Positions 60,001-64,000 of a stretch of DNA of 64,000 nt are shown here, piece after piece. The notes below the pieces were generated by a model, which had not been told where the DNA came from, made no database searches, and saw only the letters and a list, made by a program, of their open reading frames with translations. The position numbers and the translations under genes were made by a program. Each line of letters opens with the position of its first letter. The first letter of the stretch is position 1. Origin of the DNA: Streptomyces sp. NBC_01381 (GTDB lineage Bacteria > Actinomycetota > Actinomycetes > Streptomycetales > Streptomycetaceae); contig NZ_JAPEPI010000001.1 of NCBI RefSeq assembly GCF_026340305.1, forward strand, positions 3,720,001-3,784,000. The letters are read 5' to 3'.

Positions 60001-60540
60001 AAGGGCGACGACCTGATCCTCCTGAACGACGACGGCTCGGAGCGCACCCGCTTCTCCTTCCCGCGCCAGCGCCGCGGCCGCCGGCTCTGCCTCGCGGACT
60101 TCTTCCGCCCGGAGGAGTCCGGCGAGATCGATGTGGTCGGTCTGCAGGTCGTCACCGTCGGCTCGAAGATCGGCGAGGCCACGGCCAAGCTGTTCGCCGC
60201 CGACTCCTACCGCGACTACCTCGAACTGCACGGCCTGTCCGTGCAGTTGGCCGAGGCGCTCGCCGAGTACTGGCACGCCCGGGTCCGTGCCGAGCTGGGC
60301 TTCGGCGGCGAGGACCCCGCGAACGTCGAGGACATGTTCGACCTCAAGTACCGCGGCGCGCGCTTCTCGCTCGGCTACGGCGCCTGCCCCGACCTGGAGG
60401 ACCGCGCGAAGATCGCCGAGCTCCTTCAGCCGGAGCGGATCGGCGTACAGCTCTCCGAGGAGTTCCAGCTGCACCCCGAGCAGTCCACGGACGCGATCGT
60501 CATCCACCACCCCGAGGCGAAGTACTTCAACGCGCGCTGA
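57019..60540 (+). CDS. metH: Methionine synthase, cobalamin-dependent
   Basis: 1173 residues with all MetH modules in order. Homocysteine/zinc domain about 1-320 (GLNCATGP, GGCCGTTPEH). Pterin domain about 340-620 (AIGERTNANGSKKFR). Cap and B12 domains about 640-880 (GDVHDIGKNLV binds the lower ligand His). AdoMet reactivation domain to the end. Transfers the methyl group of methyl-THF to homocysteine. ATG 57019 is chosen for AGGGAG seven bases upstream. It takes up products relevant to the same cycle as the salvage genes, though it is not co-transcribed. No B12 riboswitch evident upstream. Confidence 0.95.
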   Translation: MASLPTPSSGLYDGTRVEAFREALATRVVVADGAMGTMLQAQDPTLDDFQQLEGCNEILNVTRPDIVRSVHEEYFAVGVDCVETNTFGANFAALNEYDIPERNFELSEAGARIAREVADEFTEKTGQQRWVLGSMGPGTKLPTLGHAPYTVLRDAYQINAEGMIAGGADALLVETTQDLLQTKSAILGARRALDATGANLPLICSVTVETTGTMLLGSEIGAALTALEPLGIDMIGLNCATGPAEMSEHLRYLARHSRIPISCMPNAGLPVLGKDGAHYPLTAPELADAQETFVREYGLSLVGGCCGTTPEHLRQVVERVRGVQTPVRQPHPEPGAASLYQTVPFRQDTAYMAIGERTNANGSKKFREAMLEGRWDDCVEMARDQIREGAHMLDLCVDYVGRDGVADMEELAGRFATASTLPIVLDSTELPVLQAGLEKLGGRAVINSVNYEDGDGPESRFTKVTALAKEHGAALIALTIDEEGQARTVEHKVAIAERLIEDLTGNWGIHESDILIDTLTFTICTGQEESRKDGIHTIEAIRELKRRRPDVQTTLGLSNISFGLNPAARVLLNSVFLDECVKAGLDSAIVHASKILPIARFDDEQVKVASDLIYDRREEGYDPLQKLMELFEGVSTKSMKAGKAEELLALPLDERLQRRIIDGEKNGLEADLDEALQDTPALDIVNNTLLEGMKVVGELFGSGQMQLPFVLQSAEVMKTAVAHLEPHMEKSDAEGKGTIVLATVRGDVHDIGKNLVDIILSNNGYNVVNLGIKQPVAAILDAAEEHRADVIGMSGLLVKSTVIMKENLEELNQRKLAADFPVILGGAALTRAYVEQDLHEIYEGEVRYARDAFEGLRLMDALIAVKRGVPGATLPELKQRRVQSKASAAVLEVNEDEGPARSDVAVDNPIPEPPFWGTRVVKGIQLKEYASWLDEGALFKGQWGLKQARTGDGPTYEGLVETEGRPRLRGWLDELHTKNMLEAAVVHGYFPCVSKGDDLILLNDDGSERTRFSFPRQRRGRRLCLADFFRPEESGEIDVVGLQVVTVGSKIGEATAKLFAADSYRDYLELHGLSVQLAEALAEYWHARVRAELGFGGEDPANVEDMFDLKYRGARFSLGYGACPDLEDRAKIAELLQPERIGVQLSEEFQLHPEQSTDAIVIHHPEAKYFNAR

Positions 60541-60650
60541 TCCGCCGCAGTCGTACACTGGTCGGTCCAGTGCAGGCCGGTTGCCCTCTGTCAGAAATGT
60601 CTGTCAGAAGGGCGGCCGGCCTTCTCGTCCCTCATGGAAGGTGTGGTCGC

Positions 60651-61352
60651 ATGACCAGTACGGTTTCAGCGCTCGGCACCCGAACGGCCGAAGGCTCCGC
60701 CCTGCAGGGCGTTCTTCTCGACATGGACGGAACCCTCGTCGACACCGAGGGATTCTGGTGGGACGCCGAGGTCGAGGTCTTCGCCGCACTCGGACACACG
60801 CTCGACGAGGCCTGGCGCGACGTGGTCGTCGGCGGCCCCATGACGCGCAGCGCGGGTTTCCTCATCGAGTCCACCGGTGCGGACATCACCCTCGCCGAGC
60901 TGACCGTGCTGCTCAACAACGGCTTCGAGGACCGCATCGGCCGCTCGCTGCCGCTGATGCCGGGCGCCGCGCGGCTGCTCGCGGAACTCGCCGCGCACGA
61001 GGTGCCGATGGCGCTGGTGTCCGCGTCCCACCGGCGCATCATCGACCGCGTACTTGACTCGATCGGATCCCACCACTTCGCGCTGACCATCGCGGGCGAC
61101 GAGGTGGCGCGGACCAAGCCGCACCCGGACCCCTATCTCCTCGCGGCGGCCGGAATCGGTGCGGAACCGGCCAGATGCGCGGTCATCGAGGACACCGCGA
61201 CCGGTGTCGCCGCGGCCGAGGCCGCGGGCTGCCGGGTGGTCGCCGTACCATCTGTCGCGCCGATTGACCCCGCGTCCGGCAGAACCGTCGTTCCCTCGCT
61301 CGAACACGTCAACCTGCCTTTCCTGCAAGGCCTGATGGCCGGAAATCGCTGA
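60651..61352 (+). CDS. HAD family hydrolase
   Basis: 233 residues. Motif I LLDMDGTLVDTE, motif II ALVSASHRR, motif III Lys in RTKPHPDPY, motif IV VIEDTATGVAAAEAAG. Beta-phosphoglucomutase/sugar phosphatase type cap. Substrate unknown; cytoplasmic. Separated from metH by 110 bases, so it may share its transcript or have its own promoter. Confidence 0.85.
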   Translation: MTSTVSALGTRTAEGSALQGVLLDMDGTLVDTEGFWWDAEVEVFAALGHTLDEAWRDVVVGGPMTRSAGFLIESTGADITLAELTVLLNNGFEDRIGRSLPLMPGAARLLAELAAHEVPMALVSASHRRIIDRVLDSIGSHHFALTIAGDEVARTKPHPDPYLLAAAGIGAEPARCAVIEDTATGVAAAEAAGCRVVAVPSVAPIDPASGRTVVPSLEHVNLPFLQGLMAGNR

Positions 61353-61676
61353 ACCGACGCGGGTGTGACCTTTCCCACTCGACGGGGCATCGACAGTCTT
61401 CCTGGACTGTGCAGGGGAACCGAAATGCGCCAGTTGTCGCGTGGCGTTGTGTCCCGTTTCAGGGGAACCTGCACGAATCCTTCCGGTGTTGGGTTATCGG
61501 TGCGTCCACGCCCGGTTTCGCTGTGTGATTGAGGGTCAGCTCCGGTCTCTTCCGGCGCTTGTGGTGGTGCGGACTAATGTCGTCGCGAGAACATCGCCCC
61601 ACCCCCCAAGAACCGGCTGACCCCACCCCTCGTTGCCGGTTCGTGCGGGATTCAACAGCTCTGGAGAACGTCGAGC
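61353..61676. other. Gene-free 324-base intergenic region
   Basis: No supportable gene. It holds an inverted repeat ACAGTC-N6-GACTGT (61393-61410) and the 10-mer CAGGGGAACC twice (61412-61421, 61460-61469). I cannot place a convincing promoter, but the transport gene that follows must start here. Confidence 0.5.
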
Positions 61677-63284
61677 ATGAACCGTAAGACTTTGGTGCTG
61701 CCGGCCGTCATGGGTCTGCTCGCCCCCGCGCTCGCCGCGTGCGGCGGGGCGGGTGGTGGAGGGGGCGACGACGCGATCGCCGTCGGCACCACGGACCGGT
61801 TCGCCACCTCGGCCGAGGTTCCGGCGCCCTTCGACCCGGCGTACGCCTATGACGCGGGCTCCTGGAGCGTCCTGCGCCAGACCCTCCAGACGCTGATGAT
61901 CATGCCGCGCGGCGACGGCGACCCGGAGCCGGAGGCCGCCGAGCGGTGCGGCTTCACCGACACCGGCAACGAGCGCTACGAGTGCACGCTGCGCAAGGGC
62001 CTGACGTTCGCCGACGGCACGGCGCTGACGGCCGCCGATGTGAAGTTCTCCATCGAGCGCGTGCGCGACATCAAGATCAAGAACCCCAGCGGTTCGGACG
62101 GCCTGGTGGCCAACGTCGACGCGATCGAGACGCAGGGCGACCGCGGTGTCGTCTTCCACCTCAAGAGCCCCGACGCGACGTTCCCGTACAAGCTGGCCAC
62201 GCCCACGGCGGGCATCATCAGCAAGGACAAGTACAGCAAGAACAAGCTGCGCGACGGCTTCGACGTCGACGGCTCGGGCCCCTACACCGCCCAGCACGAG
62301 GTCAAGGACGGCCAGCTCGTCAAGACGACGTTCTCCAAGAACGCCAACTACAAGGGCGCGTTGACGCCCAAGAGCGACACGATCGAGATGCGCAACTACG
62401 CCTCCACCGAGGCCATGGGCGAGGCGCTCGAGAGCGGCGACATCGACATGATGACCCGCACCATGTCGCCCGAGCAGATCAAGGACCTCGACGAGACCCC
62501 GTCGAAGAACATCGAGCTGGTCGAGATGCCCGGCCTCGAGATCCGCTACCTCGGCTTCAACACGGACGCAAGGACCGTCAAGTCCAAGGCCGTCCGCCAG
62601 GCCATGGCACAGGTCGTCGACCGCGGAGCCCTCGCGTCCGGCGTGTACGGAACCGCCGCAGAGCCGCTCTTCTCGCTGGTGCCGACCACCGTCACGGGCC
62701 ACACCAACTCGTTCTTCAACAAGTACGGCAACCCCAGCCCGGCCAAGGCCCGCGCCCTGCTGCAGCGGGCCGACATCACCACCCCGGTGAAGCTCACCCT
62801 GCATTACACGACCGACCACTACGGCCCGGCCACCAAGAAGGAGTTCGAGTTGCTGCAGAAGCAGCTCAACGCCAGCGGCCTGTTCGACGTGTCGATCAAG
62901 GGCGGGCCGTGGAGCACCTTCCGCGCCGCCGAGCAGAAGGGCGCGTACGACGTCTACGGAATGGGCTGGTTCCCCGACTTCCCCGACGCCGACAACTTCC
63001 TCGCGCCGTTCCTCGACAAGGACAACTTCCTCGGATCGCCGTACGAGAACAGCACCATCAACGAAGAGCTGATCCCGCACTCGCGCCGCGAGGCGGACCG
63101 GCTCACGGCCTCCAAGAGCATCAAGAAGATCCAGGACATCGTCGCCGAGGACGTGCCGGTGCTTCCCCTGTGGCAGGGCAAGCAGTACATCGCCGCCCGC
63201 GACGACATCACCGGCGTCGAGTGGGCCCTCAACTCCTCGTCGAATCTGCAGCTGTGGGAGCTCGGCCGCGGTGTGAGCGGCTGA
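61677..63284 (+). CDS. ABC transporter solute-binding lipoprotein, peptide/nickel type (SBP family 5)
   Basis: 535 residues. Lipoprotein signal with lipobox LAAC, then Gly-rich linker. Family 5 features: KGLTFADGTALTAADVKFSIERV, YLGFNTDARTVKSKAVRQAMAQVVDR, GMGWFPDFPDADNFLAPF. Binds oligopeptides or similar solutes outside the membrane. GGAG precedes the ATG. Its permeases and ATPases are expected beyond the window, after the second paralogue. Confidence 0.9.
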   Translation: MNRKTLVLPAVMGLLAPALAACGGAGGGGGDDAIAVGTTDRFATSAEVPAPFDPAYAYDAGSWSVLRQTLQTLMIMPRGDGDPEPEAAERCGFTDTGNERYECTLRKGLTFADGTALTAADVKFSIERVRDIKIKNPSGSDGLVANVDAIETQGDRGVVFHLKSPDATFPYKLATPTAGIISKDKYSKNKLRDGFDVDGSGPYTAQHEVKDGQLVKTTFSKNANYKGALTPKSDTIEMRNYASTEAMGEALESGDIDMMTRTMSPEQIKDLDETPSKNIELVEMPGLEIRYLGFNTDARTVKSKAVRQAMAQVVDRGALASGVYGTAAEPLFSLVPTTVTGHTNSFFNKYGNPSPAKARALLQRADITTPVKLTLHYTTDHYGPATKKEFELLQKQLNASGLFDVSIKGGPWSTFRAAEQKGAYDVYGMGWFPDFPDADNFLAPFLDKDNFLGSPYENSTINEELIPHSRREADRLTASKSIKKIQDIVAEDVPVLPLWQGKQYIAARDDITGVEWALNSSSNLQLWELGRGVSG

Positions 63285-63374
63285 CCTCCGCACGCACCGG
63301 CAGCGAACGCCGAGCTCCGCTCAGCGCATGCCGAGTTCCGCTCCACCGATGGACAACAACGACAAGGTACGTAC

Positions 63375-64000
63375 GTGAACTTGCGTAACCAGTGGCTGGC
63401 CCTTCCCCTCATGGGAGGGCTGGCCGCCGCCCTGCTGACCGGCTGCGGTTCGGAGACGGGCGATGCGGGGGAATCCGGTGACGCGGTGGTCGTGGGGATG
63501 TCCGACGACATCCTGGCCACCGACCCGGCGTCCGGCTATGACCCGGGGTCATGGCTGCTCTTCAACAACGTCTTCCAGTCCCTGATGAGCTTCCCGAACG
63601 GGGCCACGGAGCCGGAGCCCGAGGCCGCCAAGGAGTGCGGTTTCACGGACACGGAGACCAAGGTCTTCAAGTGCACGCTCCGTGACGGCCTCAAGTTCAG
63701 CAACGGAAAGTCGCTGACCTCGAAGGACGTCAAGTTCTCCTTCGACCGCATGCGCACGATCGGCGACGACGCCGGTCCCGCGATCATGTTCCCGATGCTC
63801 GACCGCGTCGAGACGCCGGACACCAAGAGCGTCGTCTTCAAGCTCAAGTACCCCGACGCGACCTTCCCCAGCAAGATCGCGTCCGGCGCCGGTTCCATCG
63901 TCGACCACCGCTCGTACGACATGAACGCGCTGCGCGGAGACGCCCAGGCCACCGGCTCGGGGCCGTACAAGCTCGACTCCTTCACCAAGGAGGAGGCGGT
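63375..64000 (+). CDS. Second SBP family 5 lipoprotein, cut by the window end
   Basis: 209 codons visible, open at the edge. GTG start, signal peptide with lipobox LLTGC, then PASGYDPGSW, FTDTETKVFKCTLRDGLKFSNGKSLTSKDVKFSFDRM. Clearly paralogous to the preceding gene (same TLRDGL and DVKFSF blocks). AAGG lies eight bases before the start. Tandem duplication of the binding protein may broaden the substrate range. Confidence 0.88.
   Translation, partial: MNLRNQWLALPLMGGLAAALLTGCGSETGDAGESGDAVVVGMSDDILATDPASGYDPGSWLLFNNVFQSLMSFPNGATEPEPEAAKECGFTDTETKVFKCTLRDGLKFSNGKSLTSKDVKFSFDRMRTIGDDAGPAIMFPMLDRVETPDTKSVVFKLKYPDATFPSKIASGAGSIVDHRSYDMNALRGDAQATGSGPYKLDSFTKEEA

Noticed and set aside
57004..60558. 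Long minus-strand frames opposite metH
   Set aside because: Antisense to a fully conserved MetH; composition is typical of shadow frames.

Overview
The window reads as a Streptomyces chromosome. GC is very high, with strong third-position GC bias. It carries chaplins, a Cvn-type conservon, mycothiol ligase (mshC), a gylR-glpFKD glycerol operon and ParJ/PAC2. As I recall the S. coelicolor map, gene order from about 3.6 kb to 60.5 kb follows SCO1675 down to SCO1657, interrupted by two accessory blocks (16.4-22.1 kb and about 23.4-51.6 kb).

Region by region. 1-1.7 kb: a collapsed conservon in which each gene appears shortened internally. 1.86 kb: tRNA-Leu(GAG). 2.1-6 kb: M20 peptidase, short and long chaplins (chpH, chpC), and small conserved proteins. 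6.1-10.6 kb: RecD-like protein lacking Walker residues, aldo/keto reductase, LLM oxidoreductase. 10.8-16.3 kb: ferritin-like protein, CorA, histidine phosphatase, DUF3090, SCO1664 family, mshC. 16.4-22.1 kb: secreted GH31 glycosidase, then a cytoplasmic subtilase paired with a glutamine-rich prion-like protein; these two appear to share a C-terminal domain. 22.3-24.1 kb: parJ and a GntR regulator.

24.3-37.3 kb: a catabolic cluster with MarR regulator, Rieske oxygenase and reductase, a ThDP enzyme carrying a roughly 245-residue low-complexity insert, two SDRs, cupin, alpha/beta hydrolase, NadX-type aspartate dehydrogenase, extradiol-type VOC protein, aldehyde dehydrogenase and a divergent MFS transporter. 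Paired TAAGCGCTTA-like operators lie in the divergent ALDH/MFS promoter. The substrate is not evident.

37.4-51.5 kb: sulfur-nucleoside salvage. One long minus-strand operon encodes a BMP-type nucleoside ABC importer, an NP-I phosphorylase, an MTA/SAH deaminase, a YedY-like molybdoenzyme and a flavin reductase. A Cys-rich leader peptide precedes it. Divergent mtnA and the mtnB-C-D operon (with two LLM monooxygenases) complete the route. Inference: MTA is deaminated to methylthioinosine, phosphorolysed to MTR-1-P, and recycled to the methionine keto acid.

51.6-64 kb: glpD, glpK, glpF, gylR with matching candidate GylR operators, cobalamin-dependent metH, a HAD hydrolase, and two tandem peptide-type ABC solute-binding lipoproteins, the second cut by the window end.
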